The notes under the pieces: model-generated
Database searches by the model: none
What the model was told of the DNA's origin: nothing
The model's input: only the letters and a program-made list of their open reading frames with translations
NCBI GenBank assembly: GCA_002118135.1
Contig: BDIU01000104.1
Span: forward strand, 43,378 to 107,377
Direction of reading: 5' to 3'
DNA from: Trebouxia sp. TZW2008
Lineage: Eukaryota > Chlorophyta > Trebouxiophyceae > Trebouxiales > Trebouxiaceae
Length of the DNA stretch: 64,000 bases
Program-made: the position numbers and the translations under genes
Shown: positions 31,164 through 42,620 of the stretch, piece by piece
Numbering within the stretch: position 1 is the stretch's first letter
Layout of the letters: each line of letters opens with the position of its first letter

Positions 31164-32544
31164 ATGCCTTGGCAATCGATATACAACTTTAGCGGGAAAG
31201 CGGGAAACACCAAGCGGAAAGAGCAATCCCCAGCGTCGGCTTCCGAAAGTGGCAGCAGTGGACCGCTGGCTGATCAATACAGCGCAGCACCTTCGGGTCA
31301 GCCACCCGTGACTGGCCAAACCTTCGCTGCATCAGAGCAGCATCAACCGCAACACCACGTCAACTTTGCTCCTGAGAGTTGGCCTTCACGGTGAGTGAGA
31401 CATGAAGATCAGTTGTGGACTTGTACAGGGCGTTTGAGGTTGCTAGTTTACCCTCTCAGATTGCTGTATTTTACTATAACTCCACCTGTGCAGGCAAACA
31501 AGCCCCTCAAACAGTATTCCTGTCAATCCTGCTGCACCGCCTCCCACTGCTGCAAGAGGCAACAATCCTTTGTATGGCCACCCAGACTATACCATCATCA
31601 GACCTTTGAATGAGGGTACATTTGGCTCAGTACACCTTGTGCTGGACCGGCGCACAAATGAACGAGTAGCAATCAAGTTCTTGGAGCGCGGCCCAGGCGT
31701 CAGCAAAAGTGTTTTGCGGGAAATTCTGAACCACAGGCTATGTGTGGTGCACCCAAGCATTGTTCAATTCAAGGAAGTGTTCCTCACACCCAAATACCTG
31801 GCAATTGTGATGGAATACGCATCTGGCGGCGACATGTTTGAGTACGTCATCAAGAACAAGTCATCGCTGCCTTGCCAAGGGCTGTCAGAAGATTCAGCAC
31901 GCTGGTTCTTCCAGCAGCTTGTGGTGGCTTTGGAGTTTTGCCATGAGCTAGGCATTGCAAACAGAGACATCAAGCTGGAAAACCTGCTGCTAGATGACGC
32001 ACTCCCACTGCCACATGTCAAGATCTGTGACTTTGGGTACAGCAAGAATGAGTACGTGGACTCACGCCCAAAGACTGTCAGCGGCACCCCAGACTACATC
32101 GCTCCTGAGGTTCTACTGCATGATCAATATGATGGCAAGAAGGCAGACGTGTGGTCTTGCGGTGTGATGCTGTATGTCATGCTCACTGGGGTCTTGCCCT
32201 TTGCAAAGAGGGGAGACGAGCGAGGCAACAATCTGGTTCGCCTGCAACAGATGTTTCCTAGGATTGTAGCAGCAGACTTCAACCAGCCTCAGCACGTTTC
32301 CTCAGAGTGCCAACATCTACTCAGCAGACTGCTGACAGCAGATCCAGAAATGCGCATCACAACTGCAGACGTTTTGCGCCATCCCTGGTTTCTATACAAC
32401 CTTCCTGCTGGCATGGACCTTTTGAACTACAACCTGCTGCAGAGTCTAGTACCTCCTGGCTTGCAACGCGTAGAAGAGCTTGAGCGCATTGTGCAAGAAG
32501 CAACAGTCGACTCGCCCTGGTCTGGCTGGGGAGCTTCAGCGTAG
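31164..32544 (+). CDS. SnRK2-like Ser/Thr protein kinase (425 aa)
   Basis: SnRK2 kinases act in osmotic, nutrient and abscisic-acid-type stress signalling in the green lineage. Two exons, 31164-31390 and 31494-32544, join in phase 2 (CG/G). The N-terminal ~107 residues are Ser/Pro/Gln-rich and probably disordered. The kinase domain starts near Y108: glycine loop NEGTFGSV, catalytic Lys137 in VAIKFLE, catalytic loop NRDIKLEN, DFGYSK, activation segment GTPDYIAPEVLL, then DVWSCGVMLYVMLTG.LPF. These match the SnRK2 group well, especially RDIKLEN and ICDFGYSK. The HRD histidine is Asn here, while the catalytic Asp is kept. The C-terminus after the kinase is short (VEELERIVQEA helix), without the long acidic patch of some plant members. 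Confidence 0.93.
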
Positions 32545-33248
32545 GCTAATGGCTGAACACGCCAGAAACACTGCTCACAGGTTATGATCTGAACATGAAC
32601 ATATCTGAGAGATGAGGTTTAGCTCAATTGAACTGATGTCAACATCATGTGTGAACCCTTTTAATTCTTTTGTAGATAGACACTGTTTTTGACAGCAGTG
32701 CTTTGTATACAATTCTATCAGCAGTATGTCATCATGTATGCAGAGGTTTTCATGATCAGGCTCAGTGTATCCATCTGGCTTTGTTGCTTTTCAAACATCG
32801 TGTCTGTCAGTCTGTGTTTCTCACCCGAAGTGCACAGTATACAGGCAACATTCGGCCACCAACGAAATTTTCTAGTTGGACAAGGTCTTGGTACAGACGG
32901 TGCTCCACAGATAATGCAAATGAGCGTTCCATGTAGCCTGTTCTTGTTTCTTTGTGCACGGCTGTGCTGTTACACAGCGGGTGGTCATGCCCTTGCACAC
33001 ACATGCATAACGATTTTGCTGCCGTGATAATGCTGACACGCTGCAGCAGAAATGCATAGTGTACTCAATATCACTTGAGCAATGTGCCTATATACCTACA
33101 CTTTCACCTCTAACAAGCTCAACAAGCCGTCCAAAATCGGCCCCAAACAGGACGACAATGACATATATCTCATCTTGTGAGAGGAAAGCAAGATATATGG
33201 GCTCTTGACAGGTGCAGAAGGTCCGCTTTGCGTTTTGAGTGTCATGGC
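32545..33248. other. Convergent 3' region
   Basis: This 704-bp stretch lies between the SnRK2-like stop (plus) and the hydrolase stop (minus). It is AT-richer than its surroundings and has no supportable gene. It should contain both 3' UTRs. Confidence 0.4.
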
Positions 33249-36200
33249 TTAGTCTGGACTCTGAAAGTGTTTTCTGATCAGCTGCCCTACATCAGCCAGG
33301 GCTTGTACACCACTGTCTGTGCCATACTGGGTGACTGCAAAGCCCAAAAAGCTGTGTATTTGCCCAGGGTAGTCTTTGTACTGAACAAGCACACCAGCAG
33401 CCTGTAACTTGTCGGCATACGCTTTGCCCTGATCCTTCAGAATGTCAAACTCAGCGGTGATGACAACTGCATCAGGCAGATTTGATAAGTCCTTTGCCTG
33501 TGTGACTGACAACCGTTGATCTGAGGCCTGCTCTGGTCTTGAAAGGTACTGCTTCAAGTACCACTCAAATTTGTCAACTGTCAGGTAGTAACCCTCCCGA
33601 TTTTGCTTGAAAGACTCAGAGTAGCCTGTCTCTTTGCTCTCGTAGGCGACCACTGGATATAGCAAAACTTGCAGTGACAGCTTTGGGCCTGCTCTATCTC
33701 TTGCAAGGATTGACACAGCAGCTGCAAAGTTGCCACCAGCACTGTCACCTGCAAGCACATTTGGGAAATTGTAAACCCTGCTTGAACTCCAACATCTGTT
33801 TTGTCAGTCTGAGCTACAGAATCAAGATGATACTGCTTGCATGAGTTAGAATAGCCTGTCTATTTGCTCCCATAGGCAACCATTGGATATAGCAAAACTT
33901 GCAATGACAGCTTGGGCCCTGCTCTATCTCTTGCAAGCATTGACACAGCAGCTGCAAAATTGCCACCAGCGCTGTCACCTGCAAACAGATTAGACAGTCT
34001 GTGAGCCATGCTCAAGTCAGCATCTGCCTTATGCAGCCTTGCAGAAATCAGACTCAGCCTGTCTCTTTACTGTCGTAGGCAAGCACTGGATGTAGCAAAA
34101 CTTGCAATGACAGCTTCTGGCCCTGCCCTGTCTCTAGCATTGACACAGCAGCTGCAAGTTGCCACCGGCACTGTGACCTGCAAGCACATGAGGCCCAGTG
34201 TGCAAATTCCAACATCTGTCTTGTTCTGGTCTGAGCTTCAGAACCAACACGATACTGCTTGAATGAATCAGAGTAGCCTGTGAAGTCTCTCGTGGACAAC
34301 CACTGTATATAGCAAAACTTGCAATGACAGCTTTGGTCCTGCCCTGTCTCAAGCCAGGATTGATACGGCAGCTGCAAATTCACCACCGGCACTGTCACCT
34401 GCAAACACATGAGGCCAAGTGTGAGCCCTGTTTGAATTCCAACATTTGTTTTATTCTGTTCTGAGCTTCAGAAACAAGACGTTTCTGCTTGAATATGTTA
34501 CAGCAGCCTGAGTCTTCGCTCTCATTAGACAATACAGCAAAACTTTCGAAGAGAACGTCAGCCCTGCTCTACCTCTTGCAAAGATTAATACAGCAGCTGC
34601 AAAGATGCCACCAGCGCTGTCACCTACAAACACATTAGGCAGTCTGTGAGCCGTATTGAAATCAGCATCTCCCCTGCAGTCGTTCAAAGAACAGACTGAG
34701 AGTCGCCTGTCTCTTTGCTCTCACCAGTAAGCACTAGATATAGCAAGACTTGCAATGAGAGCTTTGGTCCTGCTCTATCTCTTGCAAGGATTGACACAGC
34801 AGCTGCAGAAATGCCACCAGCGCTGTCACCTGCACACGTATCAGTCACCTCGATATCAATGCGTAGTTGGGCATGAGAGCATCTGTGCCACAGTCCACAC
34901 CTAGGCTGATGAATATGCCGCATCTTTGCACACCAGGCAGCTTGTGAGCCCTGTTTTACACATAAGCATCTGCCTTGTGCTGTGTTCAGCGCTGGCTTGC
35001 GTCAAGATCCACAGATGCTATCAAAGTTTGTGACAAATTGCTAACATCCTATCGATATGATTTCACTTCGTCATTGGTCAATGTCTGCAGACATTGTCTT
35101 GCCTAAGATATACAAGCTTGCACCCAGATATGCACACTTGCTGAGAAGCTGCAGGCTACATCACAGCTTGAGCTTGTGAGTCCTACAAACACACATGTCA
35201 CTGTGACCCTCAAGCCCATTTGTTTACATCATTGCCACAACTGCCCTCAGCTCTCAAGAAAAACAGCCCCACCCACTTGTGAACATTGCCCACCAGCGAC
35301 AGAAATGCTATGGCCCTAATGAAATGAGACACAATACTGGTCCGTGTACCCACCAGCACCAGCAAAGTGGCTTGGATTTGCACCAAAATGAGCAGCATAA
35401 TAAAGGGCCCATCAGTTGAGTCAATAGCTCAACACTCAAGCGAGACAGGGTACTGGTCCAGCATCATACGCTTGGCATTGACTTGCAAGGGTCACAAAAC
35501 GCAGTCTTGGTCATCGCTTTTACCAGCAACAGCAATGCGGTCAGGGTCTGAGCAACAGTCGGCAGCATGTTGGTATGTCCAGCAGGTGGCAGCATATGCT
35601 TTGCAGTGAGCATATAGAAGCAGGTCAAGAAGCGTGTCCCCGATCCATGCACTCACCAGCAACAGCAATGCGGTCAGGGTCTGCGCCAAAGTCGGCAGCA
35701 TGTTGGTGTGCCCAGCAGGTGGCAGCATATGCGTCCTCCAACCCTTCAGGAAATTTATGTTCAGGGGCCAAGGCGTATCCCACAGACACTAAATGGGCCC
35801 CACTGAGATGCACCAATGCTCGGCACAGCCCATCAAACAGGTCAATGTCCCCTGCAGTCAGGTGGTCTAGTGGTAAGACCTGGGTTCAGAGAGCAATGGC
35901 AAAAAATTGCCCTGCAAGACACTTGTGCTGAGGTGCTAAGGCGTATCCCACTGACACCAGATGAGCCCCACAGTCATGCACCAATGCCCAACACAGCCCA
36001 GCAAACAGTCCAGTGTCCCCTGCAGTCACATTGTAGCATTGCCAGTCATAGTTTCAGAGAACATTGAAGAAAAAAAGCCCTTTAGGAAACTTATGCTCAG
36101 GGGCTAAGGCATATCCCACTGACCTTAGGTGGGCTCCGCTGCAATGCACAAATGCCCGACACTGCTCATCAAAAAGGTCGAAGTCCCCTGCACACTACAG

Positions 36201-37482
36201 CTTTGTCAGTCACAGGTTCAGAGAAACATGGAGAAGCAAAGCTCTTTAGGAAGCTTGTGCTGAGGGGCTAGAGTGTCTGCTGCGATGCACCAATGCCCAG
36301 CACAGCCTATCACACACAGGCCAATGTCCCCTGCACACTATAGCTTTGTCAGTCATAAGTTCAAAGAACAGCGAAAAAGAAAAGCCCTTGGGCAAGCTTG
36401 TGCTGAGGGGCTAAGGTGCATCCATCAACACCAAGTGGGCTGCGCTGTGACGCACCAATGGCCCATCAAAGAGCCCAATGTCCTCAGCCGTTAAATGATG
36501 GGTGCCTGGCTTGCAGTATTGGGCTGTGACATAGGCATGTTATCCTGCAGTCGTTGCAGGTGATTGTCCCCTTTGTGTGTGCATATGTCAAGCTGCGACT
36601 GTCCAGCTTATGCGAGAATCAGAGCAGCTTGTAACTAGTATGCAGAGGAAGCTGACTACACCTTTCGCACTGATACCATGACAAGACTATGTGATGCCAA
36701 CCTGTGATTGCTGACCAAAGTACCTCTGTGCAGGCCAGTATTTCTTGTCAAATCTTCTTGTCAAATCAGAAGATTGTTCAAACTGAGTTCTAGCATTTCC
36801 ATCAAGCAATGACAGGAAACCAGCACTGCTCCCCTTACAATGACAGGTGCAGTCACAGCTTGATATGACAGTACTCACACTCTAGCTATGGACAACAGAC
36901 CGTTGCAACATATCGTGAAGCAGGTGTAAAAGATCATATAAGCTTGCCTGTGACCCAACCACCACCATGGAAGTATACAATGACAGGTGGCTTTGTGCTC
37001 GATGGTGTTTCAGGTGTATACCACCTCACAGGCACGTCTCTGAAGCCTTGAGTCTTTGTGTCTGTCGTGCTTCTTACCTCAAACACCTTGGTGGCTCTGC
37101 AGGCCATAATGTCAGAACCTTCAATGCTGACCAGCACAGCATGCCATCAGGTGCATGCCTGCAGTGCTGGGCTATGTAGAAGGTCACAAAGAAGGCAAAT
37201 ACAGCGAGTGCATACGTGCATCGTCACGTCTCACTTGAGAACGCCGCTGGCGTTCTTGCGAGCTTGCTCCGCAGTCAGCTGGTCGTATGAAACGGGTGTG
37301 TTGTTCTGCTGGTCTAGAAAGTCTTTGACTTGCGGGTCTAGCCCCATTGCACCCTTTGCTGACCTGACGATCAGGGGTCGTCCCCGATATAGGCTGTCAA
37401 GCCTGCGTTTGGTGCAGAAAGCAAGGCGACCTTGGATAAAGCAGCAATTTTGACTAGCAAAGCAAGCAGCATGCACTGGCAT
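33249..37482 (-). CDS. Alpha/beta-hydrolase fold-3 (HSL/carboxylesterase-like) enzyme, 363 aa
   Basis: This is a probable esterase or lipase of the hormone-sensitive-lipase family. Exons 37235-37482, 36948-37096, 35657-35851 and 33249-33748 close in frame. The oxyanion-hole motif HGGGW is at about residues 125-129. VSVGYALAPEHKFP, typical of the family, is in exon 3. The nucleophile motif GDSAGG (Ser about residue 200) spans the exon 3/4 junction. The acid is in AEFDILKDQG and the histidine in GQIHSFLGF, so the triad is complete. The N-terminal ~40 residues are rich in Cys, Arg and Ser with few acids and could be an organellar transit peptide (inference). Intron 2 uses a GC donor (ACAG/GCAAGC at 36948/36947). 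Substrate cannot be told. Confidence 0.9.
33840..34850 (-). repeat. Five acceptor-side copies of hydrolase exon 4
   Basis: The exon start (plus-strand CCACCRGCRCTGTCACCTGC, encoding GDSAGG plus acceptor) occurs at 33733 (real) and then at 33963, 34162, 34383, 34608 and 34814. Periods are 230, 199, 221, 225 and 206 bp. Each copy carries roughly the first 100-130 bp of the exon in decayed form (LARDRAGPKLSLQVLLYPV region). All lie upstream of the real exon in transcription order. Confidence 0.92.
35480..35610 (-). repeat. Donor-side copy of hydrolase exon 3
   Basis: It is a copy of the last ~85 bp of exon 3 (QHAADF.ADPDRIAVAG plus donor), downstream of the real exon end at 35657. The copied donor region reads GCTG/GTAAAA. 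Confidence 0.8.
35900..36500 (-). repeat. Four acceptor-side copies of hydrolase exon 3
   Basis: Decayed copies of the exon's first ~110 bp (region LCRALVH...GYALAPEHKF) with intron tail and acceptor lie at about 35930-36020, 36075-36190, 36240-36335 and 36385-36490. They share a short TTCAGAGAA block about 35 bp upstream of each acceptor. Confidence 0.85.
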
Positions 37483-38462
37483 GCGTCAAGATGTCAAGCC
37501 CTCCTTGATGCGCCGATCCCAAAAGCGGCTCGCAGGGCAGTAGGAGTCAGAAACGACTCTTGACGTGCTCAAGCCTGCATACACGAGCAGCAACGAGCGT
37601 CGTTTTTCGACATGTTTGTGCCCAGCAGGACCCCACATGCCTTGTCTTGCACGTGGTGGCAGGTGCCATAGCAAGTGGCCTATGCTTTTATGTGTTTGGC
37701 AAGACAATGTCTGCAGACATCAATCCTGCAGAAGTTGCATACGCATAGGATCGTCTTGGTTGGTTACAGGTGTGATCAAGTGGCTCAGGCTTTGTGCTTG
37801 CACAGCAATTACTGCAAAGTTCCAATTGTGATTTTTAGGCAACTGTAGCTGCCGCATGCTGCTAGCGTCTGATCATCAAGGAGCATGAGCCCTTGCCTAG
37901 CAGTGCTGTATGGATGTACACATGCATGTCCACAAGATTGCGCAGATAGGGCTCGAGCTCATGAAAGTGGTTAGCGAAACTGAAACCAGTTCAACAAAAA
38001 CTTTGAAAGTGAAAATCGGAGCTTGTGTCAATGATGATTTGCAAAGATGCTTATGGCTGCGCTGAAGCTTTGGCTTGATGCATGCACTGTGTTGCAACTG
38101 CTACACAGCTGAGGGGTGGACACTCATGCAATAAACTCACTTGTGCTGGTCTTCAAGCGTACGAAATGAAATGATTTTTTCTTGTGCACTTTAGTGAAGT
38201 GCATGGAACAATGTAGCCCTTTGCTGCCAGCATTGTCAGTACCAAAAAGTGTCACATGCCACAACAATTGTCTGTACACATCTGTGTTGCACAGTTTGAG
38301 GCTCAGTCGACCTGACAGCAACCCTGACAGCACATAGTCATTCGCGAGTATACTTAACGTTACTCACACACCAACACTACACTGACCAGGAGAAACAGCA
38401 GTCATTGTGCAGTGACTTGGGCCTCCAGAGTTCGGGTGCTCAGCTTTCTGCACACTCTGTGC
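37483..38462. other. Spacer with a possible small plus-strand gene
   Basis: This lies between the hydrolase start (minus) and the PGP stop (minus). Plus strand 37560-37748 is open and ends in a hydrophobic segment and a polar tail (AGAIASGLCFYVFG then MSADINPAEVAYA and stop). This looks like the end of a small single-span membrane protein. No in-frame ATG is visible, so an upstream exon would be needed. I assign no function. Confidence 0.35.
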
Positions 38463-40843
38463 TCAAGCTTTGACCTTTTGCTTGACTGATAGCAAGTCTG
38501 GCAGGCTGTCTGTGTAGTAGTCAGGATGCACCTTGTTATCTGGGCTCAGTAGCTCCTTCTCACTTGTGACACCTGCGCAAAATTGAAAGACGGAATTAGA
38601 GACATACCATATGTCTTGACATAGACCCTTGACAACATCTTGTTGCTGAACATTGTTTGCAAAGGCTTCAGACGTTTATGGTCACAGACTCTGCAGCACA
38701 TCCACATCCATAAGTTGTAGCTTGCGGACTGATAGGTACACACACGGTGCATTGAAATATGCAGGCGACCCTTGCATGCAGACCTTGTCACATGCATTTT
38801 CATGATGCTTTCAATCTCGGTGCAACTGACAACATGACATGGACAGCATAGCAAGATGGGAAAGCCTGCCAGAGAGTACAAGCATGGTGCTGAGGCCGCC
38901 GTCCTGTCCAACAGGATGTCTGTAACTAGCCTGTCGCCCACCGCACAAAAGCAGCCAAATGAAATGCACAGGAACCAACACATATAACAGTGGAGCAGGC
39001 CTACCTGACAGTACAAGCATGGTGCTGAGGCCGCCGTCCTGTCCAGACAGGATGTCTATATCCAGCCTGTTGCCCACCGCACAAAAGCAGCCAAATGAAA
39101 TGCACAGGAACAGAAACAAACGAAAATGGAGCAGGCCTACCTGACAGTACAAGCATGGTGCTGAGGCCGCCAGCCTGTCCAAACAGGATGTCTGTATCTA
39201 GCCTGTTGCCCTCCGCACAAAATCAGCGAAATGAAATGCACAGTAACCAGCACATATAAAAGCGGAGCAAGCCTACCTGATAGTACAAGCATGGTGCTGA
39301 GGCCGCCATCCTGTCCAAACAGGATGTCTGTATCTAGCCTGTCGCCCACCATACAAATTTGGTGCCGCTCCATGCCAAAAGCCTCAGCAATGTTGGCCAG
39401 CATGAACTCTGCTGGCTTGCCAACCACTATTGGATCCTTTTTGGTGCAGCCTGCATGGCAAGACAGGGCTTATGCACACGCTTCAAGTGGCTCTGCTAGA
39501 GTGCGTGGGCTACTGCTGTTATTGCCAGTCACTGATCATCTGCAGAACCATCACTGTGTAATGATGAGCATTGTGGGATGCAGTATGAGGCTCAGGTTTG
39601 TAGCTGAAACATGCAGGAAGCACAGTGACTACTGTTGGGTCCTTCTTGGTGCAGCCTGCATGGTCATCATCATCATCATCAGAAGGGCATTAACTCTTAT
39701 GATGGCAACAAGGACTAGGCAAGCAGTGCCACAATTTTAGATTTTGATATGAAATGTATGAGATTTCTGCCTCTGACAATGACGCCTAATGACCATAACT
39801 TTTGTGATCCTGCATTGCTGCTTCTTTCCTCAGTTCTTTCCACAACAACAGGACATGAAGCCTTACCATTCACAGCACCAAATGCCACAGAACAAGAGAA
39901 GCTTTGAAAGTAAATTGCAGGACACCAGGATGCTGTGCCTTACCTTTGATAGCACCAACCATGGCGCCATTTCCAGCCCACTCCTGTGCGTCTGTCAAGT
40001 GCGTGACTGCATCCAAGTTTGTGGCAATGAAGAGGCAGCCTGGGTTCTCCCTGATGCAGAGGCAGGCATACTGAATCTTGTAGTAGTTGATGTGCCGGTC
40101 AAAGCCAACTACCACAGCGCCAACCTGATGTACCAACACAGTTTTGTCAGCAGAGAGCTCTTGAGTGTACCAACTGAACCTAGTAGTACTGAGCATGTTC
40201 ATCAGTACTGCAGTGCACTAGTACTACTGTGTAGCTCCAGCAGCACTACTTTGTACAAGGCGTGACAGCATTTAGGTTTGTGGCAATGAAAAGGCAGCCA
40301 GAATTTTCCCTGATGCAGAGGCAGGCGTACTGGATCTTGTACTAGTTGATGTGTCTGTCAAAGCCCACAACCACAGCACCAACCTGATGGATCAACAGTG
40401 CTGAGTCAGTGGATGAACTTGAAAGCTTTGGGATGACAGCTTCTGCATCGTGTGAAGGGCAGATTTCAGGTTGTCACCTGAGGGAGTCAATGATGATTGT
40501 TGTGCTTAGTCTCTAGAAACAATACACACACGTTTGAGATGATTTTCATGGCAGAATGTGACATGCGTAAAAGGATGCAATGCCCACCAACAGGTGCAGT
40601 CTGCTTTGCGCAGCAATGCATTTGGCTCTGCTTGCACAGCATCAGTGCTTGCATGTTTGTTAGTGTTGCTATATTCTGTGTTGGAAAATGTGACAGTGCG
40701 TACAGGGGCAGCAGCAGCGATTAGAAGCAGCAACAACATTAGTAGCAGCAGCATTGTCAGCAGAGTCGTCAGTACAGCATTATGACCATCACCACCACCA
40801 CCAGCAACAGCATTCCAATCAGCAGCAGCAGTGGCATTCTGAT

Positions 40844-40880
<37 letters not shown>

Positions 40881-42355
40881 CTTACGTCTGGGTCATGAGG
40901 CATGGCATAGCCTGCTTTCAACTCCACTTTGTGCTCTCCATCTTTGGGACCACCCAGGTAGTTGATGCCCTTGAGATCAAACTCTTCTTCAATGCCAACA
41001 TCCCCCATGAGATATACCTACACGCAAGAGCAAGCACTGTGAGTGCTGCAGCAGCTGCATGCAAGCTGTTGCATGTTGCAGGTGGAGAGCTTGGATGGTG
41101 ACAAGCTTGGATGCGGGTGGACAGACTGCGACTTGATAACTGTCTGATGTGCACTGCCTTTTGGCACTTTTGCATGATTGCCGTCATTCAGATCTAGAAT
41201 GCAAGAAACGCTTGCAGGAGATTCTCATCACAAACAAGCAACCTGGTCTTAAAGGTGCATGCTGGTTGACTAAGATGGCATTTGAAGTGGTTGCAGCCAA
41301 TCCTCTGTGCATGCTGCTGACATGTAACCCTGTTTGTGCTGCTGCCTTGCTGTAGTGAAACATTTGACCAGGGTCAAAACCACATGAAAGCTCAGCTGAT
41401 GAGGACTTGAACTTGACAGCAGGTAAGCCTGACCTTTTTGTCCTTTGGGAACTTGATGGACTCCAAGTATGCTGCAGCTGCATACGAAGATGAATAGATT
41501 TCTTCCTGCAAGCATGCAAGCCACACTCATGCCAACCAGAAGCATGACTGTGACACAGTTGCGCTCCCTCTTTACGGCACTGTAGCAAGGAAGCAGAATC
41601 ACACAATCTGCTGCATGTCTGCAGCTGGCACAAATCCCTGTTGGCGTGCATGGGGCATCACCTACCGCTGTAACATTCAGACCTAGCTTCTTGAACTTGT
41701 TCAGATAGCCAGCCCGAGACTTGGTTGAGTTGTTTGTGACAAAGACTAGCTTCTTGCCCTGCATGAAGCATGATTTGGTTGGGACGGTTGAGCGGAATGC
41801 TTACAGCTTTCTATGGCATAGCTTGCGGGCTCTCACCATTGACCGCAACAGGTCCAGCGTCTCTGGCACCCCATCAATCAAAGTGTCTCCTCGCCATATG
41901 ACGCCTGCAAGATGTGTGGGCATATCTGAGTACAACATGTTGCTATGTATGCTTCATCTAAAGAAAAGCATGGTGCAGCATGCTCACCGTCACAGTCAAA
42001 AATGAAAGCGTCGACCTTGTCCACCAACGCCTGCCTGTCTTGCTCTGAAGCTTTGCGAGCTGAAGCAACATGTAAATTGGTCAGATTTGATTGTAAGGCA
42101 TCTTACAGGTTGCAGAGGCCAGATCTCAACAGCGTCGAGCGTACGTTGCATGCCTTTCCCCGCAGTGCTGGGAAACGATGCGCCGTCCGGCTTTGCAGCT
42201 GTAGTGACTGGTGACTGGCGATGCAGGCGACGCGGTTGCAACGCCCTCTTCGGACGGTCAACAGTGAACGGGCGGCAGCTGACTTGCTGAAGCTTAGGCA
42301 ACTGCCTTGGGAGTGTCACACGCAAAACCTGTTGCCCAATGGTTAAAGCAGGCAT
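38463..42355 (-). CDS. PGP1: Phosphoglycolate phosphatase (HAD family, 373 aa, organelle-targeted)
   Basis: The enzyme hydrolyses 2-phosphoglycolate, the first step of photorespiration, normally in the chloroplast. Nine exons close exactly: 42107-42355, 41988-42030, 41837-41904, 41666-41758, 41434-41505, 40886-41017, 39944-40124, 39277-39450 and 38463-38572. Motif I is DAFIFDCDG followed by VIWRGDTLIDG, with both Asp present. Motif II is VTNNSTKSR. EEIYSSSYAAAAYL and YYKIQYACLCIRENPGCLFIATN are typical of eukaryotic PGP. The motif III lysine is in VVGKPAEFM and motif IV is MVGDRLDTDI. The first ~75 residues are Arg/Gln/Ser/Thr-rich and read as a transit peptide. The exon 2 acceptor (42031, GACAGGCAG) was chosen because it is the only one that keeps phase. 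Partial copies of exons 7 and 8 lie in the introns. Confidence 0.95.
38870..39276 (-). repeat. Three donor-side copies of PGP exon 8 (135/136-bp ladder)
   Basis: GTACAAGCATGGTGCTGAGG (plus strand) lies at 39283 (real exon), 39147, 39011 and 38876, periods 136, 136 and 135 bp. Each copy includes motif IV (GDRLDTDI) or a variant, the LSTMLVLSG end and a donor. They are highly similar, pointing to recent duplication. Confidence 0.93.
40262..40395 (-). repeat. Acceptor-side copy of PGP exon 7
   Basis: It is a copy of the exon's first ~115 bp (VGFDRHINYYKIQYACLCIREN region). It keeps the acceptor context and has one in-frame stop where the original has a Tyr codon. It lies upstream of the real exon in transcription order. 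Confidence 0.85.
40835..40885. repeat. (CAG)n/(CTG)n microsatellite next to a 5' splice site
   Basis: A CAG-rich tract with about ten near-perfect units lies immediately downstream (minus strand) of the donor GAC/GTAAGG of PGP intron 6. On the transcribed strand the intron therefore starts GTAAGGCTGCTG and continues with CTG repeats. A further interrupted CAG tract continues to about 40740. Confidence 0.85.
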
Positions 42356-42620
42356 TGCAAATGGGAAGTGCGCAGCAGCCTGCTGAACACACTCAGGCTG
42401 CCGCGGATGCCATGCAGCAGGCGGAAGGCCTTTGCATTGCCTTGTCTGATCAAAGTCGCAGTAGGAATCTCAAGTCAGCGTTTTTCGCGATAATGTCTCA
42501 AAGAACACGAAACGTCTGACCGGCATGCTGTGCTATGCTGCGCTTGGGCTGCAGCACGAAGCCTCGTCTGTACCTGTAGTGGTGCTTCAGCTTTTGGCGC
42601 TGATTCCTTCTTGAATCAAC
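42356..42620. promoter_or_regulatory. Divergent promoter region between PGP and the 588-aa gene
   Basis: Only 265 bp separate the two start codons on opposite strands, so both promoters must lie here or overlap the 5' exons. No TATA or other element can be named with confidence. Confidence 0.4.

Noticed and set aside
35850..35930. tRNA gene at the D-arm-like sequence GGTCTAGTGGTAAGACC
   Set aside because: No anticodon arm, no acceptor stem and no proper T-arm follow. At most a relic, so not annotated as a tRNA.
37560..37748. Small plus-strand membrane protein gene
   Set aside because: The end looks protein-like but there is no in-frame ATG and no phase-compatible upstream exon. Left as a remark in the spacer entry.
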